A stretch of 9,990 nt of DNA from a bacterium. Its GTDB lineage: Bacteria; Planctomycetota; J058; JAJDCP01. A program made the translations under genes and the position numbers. Below, piece after piece: positions 1-5,896 of this stretch. The first letter of the stretch is position 1. The number at the start of each line of letters is the position of its first letter. The stretch is taken from NCBI GenBank assembly GCA_030428695.1, contig JAUIEM010000375.1:1-9990 (forward strand), given 5' to 3'. Below the pieces are notes generated by a model that was not told where the DNA came from, searched no databases, and saw nothing but the letters and a program-made list of their open reading frames with translations.

Positions 1-180
1 GGCCTGCGGATCGGTGACCGCTTCGCGAAGGTCGGCGGCGAGGACGTCGCCCTGGTCGCCGACCTGATCGCGTGCATCAAACAGATCCCCGAGGGCAAGA
101 CCCTGTCCTTCCAGATCGAGCGCGACGGCGAGCTGCTCGACTTCGAGACCAAGCTCGGGCGCCGCCCCGAAGGCATGTAA
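1..180 (+). CDS. C-terminal end of a PDZ-domain protein (5' truncated)
   Basis: Frame 1 is open from the window edge to a TAA at 178-180 and encodes the last 59 residues of a protein. The residues form the second half of a PDZ domain: GLRIGDRF (the 'G-L-x-x-G-D' turn), then an AL-VADLIACIKQI helix and the closing strand pair LSFQIERDGELL. The end of the protein (LGRRPEGM) closely resembles the end of the PDZ domain in the next gene (LGARPEEG), so this is probably a paralogue of it and may carry a trypsin-like domain upstream of the window. The next gene begins 11 nt downstream with its Shine-Dalgarno touching this stop codon, so the two are co-transcribed. Whether this protein is an active protease cannot be told from the visible part. 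Confidence 0.85.
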   Translation, partial: GLRIGDRFAKVGGEDVALVADLIACIKQIPEGKTLSFQIERDGELLDFETKLGRRPEGM

Positions 181-185
181 AGGAG
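179..185 (+). promoter_or_regulatory. Shine-Dalgarno AAAGGAG that decides a TTG start
   Basis: AAAGGAG lies at 179-185, overlapping the TAA stop of the upstream gene, and is followed by 6 nt and a TTG at 192-194. No in-frame ATG lies nearby downstream; the first internal Met codon is in the middle of the protease-like domain. Initiation at the TTG yields a protein that starts directly with a good signal peptide, so this site fixes the start of the following gene. Confidence 0.75.
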
Positions 186-191
186 AACCCC

Positions 192-1304
192 TTGGCACAC
201 AGAACCAGCATCGCGATCGCGCTCCTGTGCGCGCTTCTCGCCGGGCCGGCCGCGGCCGACGCCGAGACCTGGAGCGCGCTCGGTGAGGCCTTCCAGAACG
301 CCGCGCGTTCCGTCGAGCAGGCGGTGGTCCGCATCGAGGTCGAGCGCGAGCCCGAAGAGCCCGTCACCAATCCCTACTTCGCCCGCCCGGACGCCCCGGT
401 CTCGGGGGTCCTGGTCGACCCGCGCGGCTTCGTCCTGACCTCGGAGTGGAACGTGACCGGCACCCTCCTCGACCTCAGCGTCGAGCTGGCGGACGGTCGC
501 ATCTACGACGCGAACCTCAAGGCGATCGACGGCAACCTCGACCTCGCCCTGCTCGAGCTCGTCCACGACGGCGAGACCTTCCCCTACGTCAGCATCGACG
601 CCGGCGTGACCTCGACGGTCGGCCAGTTCGCGGTCGTCGTCGGGCGCACGAGCTTCACCGGCTACAACATGACCAGCGGCATCGTCAGCGCTGTCAAGCG
701 CCAGCGCGGCATGTCCGACCAGCTCGACGCGCTGGTCAGCTTCGGCAACGCCGGCGGCGCGGTCGTCGACCTGCGCGGCGGCCTGCTCGGGATCGTTTCG
801 CGCGTGCGCGGCGGCGCTGAGCAGGGCCAGAACTCGGGTGTCGGCTTCTTCGCCCCCGCCCGCCTGGTCGCCGAGAGCCTGCCGACCCTGCTCGCCGGCG
901 AGAACGTCGCGCGCAAGGGCGGCGGCTTCCTCGGCGTGCGCCCGGACAACGCCTCGACGGCCCTCGACGGCGCGACCATCGCCGAAGTCATCGAAGGAAC
1001 CGCCGCCGAGCAGGCCGGGATGCAGGACGGCGACAAGATCACGATGGTCGACGATGAGCCGATCCCCGACTTCTTCATCCTGGTCGGGGTCCTGCAGCAG
1101 AAGAGCCCCGGCGACGCGATCAAGATCACTGTCGTCCGCGGCGACGAGACCCTCGTGCTCGATGTCGTGCTCGGCGCGCGGCCCGAAGAAGGCCAGCAGC
1201 CGGATGAAGAGCAGCCGGATGAAGAGCAGCCGGACGATGAGCAGCCCGACAGCCCCGATGAGCCGGACAGCCCCGACAACCCCGACAACCCCGATGAAGA
1301 CTAG
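192..1304 (+). CDS. Secreted HtrA-like pseudoprotease with PDZ domain and acidic Pro-rich tail
   Basis: 370-residue protein starting at TTG 192. Residues 1-24 are a signal peptide (hydrophobic IAIALLCALLAG, then AAADA), so it acts in the periplasm or outside the cell. Residues about 35-235 follow the HtrA trypsin fold: SGVLVDPRGFVLTS (71-84), DGNLDLALLEL (113-123), SFGNAGGAVVDLRGGLLGIV (183-202). In HtrA enzymes these carry His, Asp and Ser. Here the His position is Trp86 (TSEWNV instead of TNxHV), Asp117 is kept, and the nucleophile Ser is Ala187 (GNAGG instead of GNSGG). Residues about 244-331 are one PDZ domain, and 332-370 are a low-complexity Gln-Pro-Asp-Glu tail. Without Ser and His it should not hydrolyse peptides; a chaperone, adaptor or regulator of the active paralogue encoded 10 nt downstream is my inference. 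The fold assignment is strong; the role is unknown. Confidence 0.9.
   Translation: MAHRTSIAIALLCALLAGPAAADAETWSALGEAFQNAARSVEQAVVRIEVEREPEEPVTNPYFARPDAPVSGVLVDPRGFVLTSEWNVTGTLLDLSVELADGRIYDANLKAIDGNLDLALLELVHDGETFPYVSIDAGVTSTVGQFAVVVGRTSFTGYNMTSGIVSAVKRQRGMSDQLDALVSFGNAGGAVVDLRGGLLGIVSRVRGGAEQGQNSGVGFFAPARLVAESLPTLLAGENVARKGGGFLGVRPDNASTALDGATIAEVIEGTAAEQAGMQDGDKITMVDDEPIPDFFILVGVLQQKSPGDAIKITVVRGDETLVLDVVLGARPEEGQQPDEEQPDEEQPDDEQPDSPDEPDSPDNPDNPDED
1197..1301 (+). repeat. In-frame 15-bp and 9-bp tandem repeats encoding an acidic Pro-rich tail
   Basis: Inside the 3' end of the pseudoprotease gene, a 15-bp unit (cagccggatgaagag, Gln-Pro-Asp-Glu-Glu) occurs at 1197-1211 and identically at 1212-1226, then with two changes at 1227-1241. 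It decays into shorter Pro-Asp-Ser/Asn units, including back-to-back aaccccgac-type 9-mers up to the stop. The resulting tail of about 38 residues is almost entirely Pro, Asp, Glu and Gln, strongly negative and surely disordered. Its role is unknown; it could be a spacer, a metal-binding tail or a product of repeat slippage. Confidence 0.85.
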
Positions 1305-1314
1305 GAGCCCCATC

Positions 1315-2568
1315 ATGAGACAACGCCTCCTGCCGTTCCTCCTGGCGGTCGGCTTCCTCGGTCTGCCCCTGACCGCCCAGGTCGAGGTCGACCCGACCGT
1401 CCAGGATCTCGAAGGCGAGCTGATCACCCTCGTCGAGCGCATCTCCCACTGCTTCGTCGCCATCGGCGGCGGCTCGGGGGTGGTGATCTCGCCGGACGGG
1501 TTCATGCTGACCAACCACCACGTCGCCGGCGAGCGCCCGATCGGCGAGCAGTGGACCGTCCATCTGCAGGGTGGCCGCGCCTACGTCGCGACGATGGTCG
1601 GCAGCGACGCCCTCGGCGACATCTCGCTCCTGAAGATCGAGACGGACGACGAGCTGCCCTACCTGCCGCTCGGTGACTCCGACGCCCTGATGCTCGGCGA
1701 GCTGGTCATCGCCCTCGGCAACCCCTTCCTGCTCTCCCAGGACGCGACCCCGACGGTCACCCTCGGCGTCGTCAGCGCCCTGCACCGCAACCAGGGCGGC
1801 TACTCGGACTGCATCCAGACCGACACGCCGATCAACCCCGGCAACTCCGGCGGACCCCTGATCAACCTGAAGGGCGAGGTGATCGGCATCAACGGCCGCA
1901 TCGCCGTGCGCTTCGGCAACCGCATCAACACCGGGGTCGGCTACGCGATCGCCTCGAACCAGATCCAGGCCTTCATGGAAGACTTCCAGAGCGGCGGCTA
2001 CGTCGCCCACGGCGAGGTCGAGGGCCTGAACTACGGCGACGCCGGCACCGTCGGCGCCGCCCGCGTGCGTTCGGCGAGCGGTGACGCTGCCGCCGCCGGC
2101 TTCGAGGCCGGCGACCTGATCCTGTCCGCCGACGGCCGCGACGTGTACAGCGCGACCCGGCTCGACGGCATCCTCGGCACCATCCCCGCCGGGGACGATG
2201 TCGAGTTCACCGTCCAGCGCGGCGCCGAGCGCCTCGTGCTCAGCGCCCCCCTCGCCGCTCGCCAGGAGAGCTTCCCCGGCGTCGGCCCGAACGACCCCTT
2301 CCTCGGTGTGCGCATGTCGCAGACCCCGCCGGAAGATGTCGTCGGCGTCGTCATCGAAGAGGTGATCACCGGCTCGGCGGCGGAGGATGCGGGCCTGCAG
2401 GCCCAGGACATCATCACCCACCTCGACGGCGAGGTGATCCGCCGCATCGTCGATGTCTCGGCCGCGATCCGCGGCAAGGTCGTCGGCGACACCCTCGCGA
2501 TCCGGTTCATCCGCGACGGCGTGGAGATGGACGCCGAGGCCGTGCTCAAGGCCCGCGGCAACCGCTGA
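1315..2568 (+). CDS. HtrA/DegP-type serine protease, two PDZ domains, intact triad
   Basis: 417-residue protein with an ATG at 1315 preceded by AGGAG (1303-1307, overlapping the upstream stop) at 7-nt spacing. Residues 1-22 are a signal peptide ending LTAQ, so it works in the periplasm or cell envelope. Residues about 40-222 are the trypsin-like domain with all catalytic residues: His69 (TNHHVAG), Asp102 (DALGDISLLKI) and Ser178 (INPGNSGGPL). PDZ1 spans about 232-315 and PDZ2 about 325-413 (PFLGVRM, EDAGLQAQDIITHLDG). This is the DegP/DegQ layout, somewhat shorter than E. coli DegP (about 450 mature residues). The family degrades and refolds damaged envelope proteins, usually as oligomers whose PDZ domains hold the substrate. 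It is the third gene of a tight run with the pseudoprotease and another PDZ protein, so mixed complexes are possible. I give no gene symbol because paralogues are present. Confidence 0.95.
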   Translation: MRQRLLPFLLAVGFLGLPLTAQVEVDPTVQDLEGELITLVERISHCFVAIGGGSGVVISPDGFMLTNHHVAGERPIGEQWTVHLQGGRAYVATMVGSDALGDISLLKIETDDELPYLPLGDSDALMLGELVIALGNPFLLSQDATPTVTLGVVSALHRNQGGYSDCIQTDTPINPGNSGGPLINLKGEVIGINGRIAVRFGNRINTGVGYAIASNQIQAFMEDFQSGGYVAHGEVEGLNYGDAGTVGAARVRSASGDAAAAGFEAGDLILSADGRDVYSATRLDGILGTIPAGDDVEFTVQRGAERLVLSAPLAARQESFPGVGPNDPFLGVRMSQTPPEDVVGVVIEEVITGSAAEDAGLQAQDIITHLDGEVIRRIVDVSAAIRGKVVGDTLAIRFIRDGVEMDAEAVLKARGNR

Positions 2569-2599
2569 TCGCGAGCCGGACGGCGCGCTTCTCCCCTTC

Positions 2600-2625
2600 C
2601 GCCTCACCCGCCTCCGGGTGAGGCG
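2600..2625 (+). terminator. Perfect 11-bp GC-rich hairpin, possible terminator after the HtrA gene
   Basis: CGCCTCACCCG (2600-2610) and CGGGTGAGGCG (2615-2625) are perfect reverse complements separated by a 4-nt loop CCTC. The hairpin starts 32 nt after the stop of the HtrA gene and ends 29 nt before the esterase start. The stem is strong, but no T-run follows on either strand, so a classical intrinsic terminator is not proven. It may instead be a U-less terminator, an mRNA 3'-end stabiliser, or a structure near the next gene's ribosome binding site. Confidence 0.5.
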
Positions 2626-2654
2626 CGCCTGCTTCTGGCCGAAAGGAACCCTCT

Positions 2655-3437
2655 ATGCTCCACTGCCTCGAACGCGGCGACGGCCCGCGCCGGACCGTGC
2701 TCCTGCACGGCTTCCTCGGCTCGGGACGCAACCTCGCCAGCCTCGCCCGCGCCTGGTCCGGACGCGAGCCGGCCCGCTCCTTCCTGCTCCCCGACCTGAC
2801 CGGCCACGGCCGCTCGCCAGCCCTGCCTCCCGACGGCAACCTCGAGACCCTGGCGGAGGACGTGCTCCGCACCTGCGACGCGCGCGGCTGGAGAGACTTC
2901 GAGCTGCTCGGCCACAGCCTCGGCGGCCGGGTCGGCCTGGCCCTGCTCGGCCGGGCCCCCGAGCGCGTCGCCGCCCTCACCCTGCTCGACATCACGCCGG
3001 CTCCCGTCTCGGTCCCGACGACCCCGGCGCTCCTCAGCCGCCTGCTCGCGGCGCCGGACTCCACTGCCTCCCGGGGGGAGCTGCGCGAGCGGCTGATCGG
3101 CGGCGCGATCAGCCCGGCCTCGGCCGACTGGCTGCTGATGCACGTCGAGAAGCGCGACGAGCGCTACGTCTGGCGGATCGATCGGAGCGCCCTCAACCGC
3201 TTCTACCACCGGGAGATGGACCGCGACCTCACGCCCCTGCTCGAGACCGCCCCCGCCCGGGTGCGCCTGGTCTACGGCGCCGATTCCGCCTACATCCCCG
3301 GCCCCGCCCTCGCCCACATGCGCGGCCTGGGCTGCGCCGTCGAGGCGGTGCCCGGCGCCGGGCACTTCGTCCACGTCGACAACCTGCCCGGGCTGGTCGC
3401 GGCCCTCAGTCGAGGTACACCTGGCGCAGGATCTTGA
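2655..3437 (+). CDS. Alpha/beta hydrolase, YbfF/ABHD11-like esterase
   Basis: 260-residue cytoplasmic protein with no signal peptide; ATG at 2655 with an AAAGGA ribosome site 7 nt upstream. It shows the alpha/beta-hydrolase signature throughout: oxyanion-hole loop LLHGFLGSG (16-24), DLTGHGRS (47-54), nucleophile elbow GHSLGG with Ser88, LDITP with Asp112, YGADSAYIP (207-215), and GAGHFVH with the catalytic His237. The arrangement HGFLGS / D-x-T-P / GAGH(F/W)-x-H, with a GxxS motif where many hydrolases carry the acid, matches the YbfF/ABHD11 group of small acyl-ester and thioester hydrolases. Asp112 is the likeliest acid, with Asp210 an alternative. The substrate cannot be told from sequence; menaquinone-pathway MenH-like or haloperoxidase-like activities are alternatives. 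Its last 32 bp overlap the 3' end of the convergent glycosyltransferase gene. Confidence 0.9.
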   Translation: MLHCLERGDGPRRTVLLHGFLGSGRNLASLARAWSGREPARSFLLPDLTGHGRSPALPPDGNLETLAEDVLRTCDARGWRDFELLGHSLGGRVGLALLGRAPERVAALTLLDITPAPVSVPTTPALLSRLLAAPDSTASRGELRERLIGGAISPASADWLLMHVEKRDERYVWRIDRSALNRFYHREMDRDLTPLLETAPARVRLVYGADSAYIPGPALAHMRGLGCAVEAVPGAGHFVHVDNLPGLVAALSRGTPGAGS

Positions 3438-4131
3438 GCAGATCGACCCCGCTGACCAGGAAGTCGCCGGGCTTGAGCTTCGAGCCCCCGACATCTTCCC
3501 AGCGCTGCAGCGGAATCTCGATCGCGAACTCCTCGCCGCAGGCCCGGCGGTAGCGGGCGAGGATCTCGACGTCGAAGATCCAGCGGGACGAGAAGGGCGT
3601 CGCGAGCACCTCACGCAGCACGGCGTCGTTGCGGAACATCTTCGCCCCGCACTGGGTGTCGTAGACCGGCATCCGCAGGCTGAGGCTGACGATGCTGGCG
3701 AAGACCCGGCCGAGGTAGTGCCGCACCGGCTTGCGGTGGATCTGGCGACCGAGCAGCCGCACCCGCGAGCCGAGGGCCATCGCCCGGCCGGTGCGCTCCA
3801 GCGCGTCGCGGAAGACCGCGATCTCCGTCAGGGCCGTCGCCCGGTCGCAGTCCCAGTAGCCGGTGTAGCGGCAGCCCTCCCCGCTCGCCGCCAGCAGCCC
3901 CTGGCGGACCGCCTCGGCCTTGCCGGCGTTGACGGACAGGGACATCGAGCGGCAGGCCTCCGGCGCCTGCGCGCACAGCTCCTGCAGGCGCGCGGCCGTC
4001 GCATCGGTGCTGCCGTCGTCGACGAACAGGAAGCCGATCCCGCCGTCCTTCGTGCAGGTGTCGAGGAAGGCCTCGGGCGCGAGGCGGCCCTGCTCGTTGT
4101 AGCAGGGGACGACGATCACGGTTTCGCGCAT
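3406..4131 (-). CDS. Family 2 glycosyltransferase, ALG5/DPM1-like (polyprenyl-phosphate sugar transferase)
   Basis: 241 residues from ATG 4131. A GTG three codons upstream (4140) is an alternative start giving 244 residues; neither has a clear Shine-Dalgarno. Motifs (ATG numbering) are VPCYNE (8-13), the nucleotide-binding strand VDDGSTD (37-43), a DxD-like DCD (94-96), GSR (121-123), DTQCGAKMF (158-166) and RWIFDVEIL (183-191) followed by W-x-x-x-GGSK. This series is typical of dolichyl/undecaprenyl-phosphate glucosyl- or mannosyltransferases, which move a sugar from UDP-Glc or GDP-Man to a lipid phosphate at the inner face of the membrane. No membrane segment is visible. The start overlaps the end of the upstream methyltransferase gene by 16 bp (translational coupling), suggesting a shared glycan or lipid-sugar pathway. 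The 3' end overlaps the convergent esterase gene. The donor sugar is unknown. Confidence 0.92.
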   Translation of the reverse strand: MRETVIVVPCYNEQGRLAPEAFLDTCTKDGGIGFLFVDDGSTDATAARLQELCAQAPEACRSMSLSVNAGKAEAVRQGLLAASGEGCRYTGYWDCDRATALTEIAVFRDALERTGRAMALGSRVRLLGRQIHRKPVRHYLGRVFASIVSLSLRMPVYDTQCGAKMFRNDAVLREVLATPFSSRWIFDVEILARYRRACGEEFAIEIPLQRWEDVGGSKLKPGDFLVSGVDLLKILRQVYLD

Positions 4132-4859
4132 AGCGTCCACAGGGAGAGCCCGGGCAGCGGGGCGATGTCGGCCGCGGCCAGCATGCAGCGATTGTCGAGC
4201 TCGAGGGCGGCGGCGACCAGCCGCTGCAGGAACACGCCGTGGCTCCAGTCGGCGAGCCCGCGGGTGCCTCCGCGAGGGGGCCCGAGCAGCTGCTCGCGCA
4301 GCGAGACCAGGGCCCGCGGCAACAACAGGCTGCCGAACAGGCTGCCGCGCCGCACCACCTCGAGCCCCACGGTGCGCACCAGCGCAGCGAGCCGGGCCGC
4401 GCTGTAGCGGCGGTAGTGCTCGAGGAAGACGTCGTGCTGACTGTACAGGATCTGGAACGCCGGCACGGTGATCAGCACCAGCCCGCCCGGGACCAGGAAG
4501 TCGTCGACCAGCGAGCGGAGGAAGCCGTCGTCGTCGGGCACGTGCTCGATCACGTCGAGGAGCAACAGGAGGTCGAAGCGCTCACCGGCGAGCGCCTCGC
4601 GCTCCCGCACGAGGCGGACGGGACCCGCGACCGCGGCGCACTGCTCCGGGCTCAGGCCGGTGTCGAGCCCGACGAGCGAGCCGAAGCCGCAGCGCGCGAA
4701 CAGCTGCTGCCCGGCGTAGCCGTCGCCACAGCCGACGTCGAGCACCCGCGCCGCGGCGGGCAGGCGCGCGCGCCGCAGGATGCGCTCGAGGGCGCGGCAC
4801 CGGGCGATCTCCCAGGGATGGCGCAGGCCTTGTGCCGAAGCGGCTTCCCGAAGATCCAT
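4116..4859 (-). CDS. Class I SAM-dependent methyltransferase
   Basis: 247-residue soluble protein. ATG at 4859 is preceded by AGGAG (complement of 4865-4869) at 5-nt spacing. Residues 38-48 carry motif I (RVLDVGCGDGY), which binds S-adenosylmethionine. Asp66 (VGLDTG) is the acidic residue at the end of strand 2, LLDVIEHV (100-107) is the motif common to UbiG/Methyltransf_11-type enzymes, and FLVPGGLVLITVP (121-133) is the following strand region. The segment QHDVFLEHYRRYS (141-153) is typical of methyltransferases in polysaccharide and lipid-glycan gene sets. The gene overlaps the glycosyltransferase downstream, so a role in methylating a sugar or a lipid-linked intermediate is likely but inferred. 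The substrate is not recognisable from sequence. Confidence 0.92.
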   Translation of the reverse strand: MDLREAASAQGLRHPWEIARCRALERILRRARLPAAARVLDVGCGDGYAGQQLFARCGFGSLVGLDTGLSPEQCAAVAGPVRLVREREALAGERFDLLLLLDVIEHVPDDDGFLRSLVDDFLVPGGLVLITVPAFQILYSQHDVFLEHYRRYSAARLAALVRTVGLEVVRRGSLFGSLLLPRALVSLREQLLGPPRGGTRGLADWSHGVFLQRLVAAALELDNRCMLAAADIAPLPGLSLWTLCAKP

Positions 4860-4888
4860 CGCCGCTCCTGCCCATCGAGACTACGCAG

Positions 4889-4916
4889 AGGGTACGGCAG
4901 GCCGCGGCGAATGCAA
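4889..4916 (-). promoter_or_regulatory. Possible sigma70-type promoter of the methyltransferase-glycosyltransferase pair
   Basis: On the minus strand, TTGCAT (4916-4911) and TACCCT (4894-4889) are separated by 16 nt. The -10-like element lies about 30 nt before the methyltransferase start, in the 62-nt gap after the upstream membrane-protein gene. Matches to consensus are only 3/6 each, so this is tentative. The gap also permits simple read-through from the upstream gene. Confidence 0.25.
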
Positions 4917-4921
4917 GCGGC

Positions 4922-5779
4922 TCAGGGGCCCCCGTCGGCCAGCGGCAGGTCGAAGGAGGTGACCGGCTTGCCGCTCGAGGGGCTGAGGATGACGTGACCG
5001 CGCACGCTCGGCCCGCGCGGCGCCTGCGCATCGGCGGGCAGCACCAGCGGCACCTCGACCCGCTGGCTGTCCCCCGGCACCGTGATGCCCGCGCAGTACA
5101 CCTCCTCGAACGGGGGCCAGACGAAGGACAGCCCGCTGAAGGCGAGGTCGGCGTCGAGCCGCTCGAGCACGACCGCGACGTACACCGTCTCCCCCGGCGC
5201 GAGGGCGACAGGCGGGGAGCGGAAGCGCGCCCGCATCCGGCTCGGGCGGAGGCTGAGGAAGCCGATCACCGCGAGCATCAGCAGCATCGTCCCCCACCAG
5301 AACAGCCGCATCCCGCAGCTGCTCGGCGGCGTGTACTCGCGCCGCGCCCAGCCGCCGGCCAGGGCGACCGCCTGCTCGAGGGCGGCGGTGTCTTCACGCC
5401 GGGTGTGCAGGAGCTCGATCAGCTCGGGCCGTTCCTGCGCGGCCGCGTAGGCCTCGGACAGCCCGTGGATCGCCGCGCGCGCCGCGTTGATCGGCGGCTC
5501 GTCGGGGCTCTCGGGCAGGCTGATGCTCAGGTGTTTCGGCGGCTCGCCGCGGGCGATCAGCGTCTCCCCGAGCTGCTTGGCGAGGGCCTGCAGCCGGTCG
5601 CCCTTCGCGCCCTTGACGAAGCGCAGGGTGCGCCCGCCGTGGGCGAGCTCGTCGTGCTCCTGGGCTTCGGCGAGCCACTCGGCGGGAAAGCCCGCGCTCA
5701 GCGGCAGCCCGTCGCGGAGGAAGTACACCGCGTAGGGCGCGGCGTCGTCCCAGCCTCCCTGTCGCGCCACGAAGCGCAC
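4922..5779 (-). CDS. Unrecognised single-span membrane protein
   Basis: 285 residues from GTG 5779. I chose this over the ATG two codons upstream (5785) because AGGAGG (complement of 5787-5792) sits 7 nt before the GTG but only 1 nt before the ATG. I do not recognise the family. Residues 1-155 form a soluble, mixed-charge, probably helical domain (LQALAKQLGETLIARG, then NAARAAIHGLSEAYAAAQ). Residues about 157-176 are one membrane span (MRLFWWGTMLLMLAVIGFLS), and 186-285 are a beta-rich domain of alternating hydrophobic residues that looks immunoglobulin-like. There is no signal peptide. Five arginines directly after the span (RPSRMRARFR) would put the C-terminal side in the cytoplasm by the positive-inside rule, conflicting with the expectation of an exposed beta domain; topology is therefore open. 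It is divergent from the FHA-protein gene and lies upstream of the methyltransferase gene on the same strand. Confidence 0.82.
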   Translation of the reverse strand: MRFVARQGGWDDAAPYAVYFLRDGLPLSAGFPAEWLAEAQEHDELAHGGRTLRFVKGAKGDRLQALAKQLGETLIARGEPPKHLSISLPESPDEPPINAARAAIHGLSEAYAAAQERPELIELLHTRREDTAALEQAVALAGGWARREYTPPSSCGMRLFWWGTMLLMLAVIGFLSLRPSRMRARFRSPPVALAPGETVYVAVVLERLDADLAFSGLSFVWPPFEEVYCAGITVPGDSQRVEVPLVLPADAQAPRGPSVRGHVILSPSSGKPVTSFDLPLADGGP

Positions 5780-5786
5780 GCACATT

Positions 5787-5792
5787 CCTCCT
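5787..5792 (-). promoter_or_regulatory. Shine-Dalgarno AGGAGG that favours a GTG start
   Basis: A perfect AGGAGG on the minus strand is followed by AATGTGC and then GTG at 5779. An ATG inside that spacer (5785) would have 1-nt spacing, too close for normal initiation, whereas the GTG has 7 nt. This decides the start of the membrane-protein gene. Confidence 0.6.
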
Positions 5793-5829
5793 GCGACCGA
5801 AAAAGATTCCCCAGCCGGCGGGCCTCCCA

Positions 5830-5858
5830 GAGATACCTGGCGATGCTGCCGCCGGCAA
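5830..5858 (-). promoter_or_regulatory. Possible promoter of the membrane-protein gene in the divergent region
   Basis: The 117-nt gap 5780-5896 separates two divergent genes and must hold both promoters. On the minus strand, TTGCCG (5858-5853) and TATCTC (5835-5830) are exactly 17 nt apart, with a predicted leader of about 45 nt before the GTG at 5779. Matches are 4/6 and 3/6. I could not find a comparable pair for the plus-strand FHA gene in this gap. Confidence 0.3.
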
Positions 5859-5896
5859 GGCTTGTGCTCCGGCGACGAACCCGAGCAGGAGGAAGC

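Noticed and set aside
1197..1301. Short tandem repeats considered as a CRISPR or regulatory repeat
   Set aside because: Units are 15 and 9 bp with no spacers, stay in frame and encode a continuous acidic tail, so they are coding repeats.
838..1314. In-frame upstream extension of the HtrA gene
   Set aside because: It runs inside the pseudoprotease gene in another frame and yields Ser/Pro/Arg-rich nonsense. The ATG at 1315 has a Shine-Dalgarno and a signal peptide.
1126..2607. Minus-strand open frame of 493 codons opposite the HtrA gene
   Set aside because: The plus strand carries an intact HtrA triad and two PDZ domains; the antisense translation is Ala/Asp/Gly/Val-rich filler.
2453..3553. 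Plus-strand open frame of 366 codons across the HtrA end and the esterase
   Set aside because: Arg/Pro-rich translation with no motifs; it overlaps two well-supported genes in other frames.
4860..4921. Possible terminator hairpin between the membrane-protein and methyltransferase genes
   Set aside because: The best pairing, GCCGC with GCGGC, is only 5 bp with an 11-nt loop and no T-run; it is expected by chance in this GC-rich DNA.
5780..5896. Plus-strand promoter for the FHA gene in the divergent gap
   Set aside because: TTGTGC at 5862-5867 has no -10-like element 16-18 nt downstream, and TACCTG at 5834-5839 has no -35-like element upstream; nothing supportable was found.
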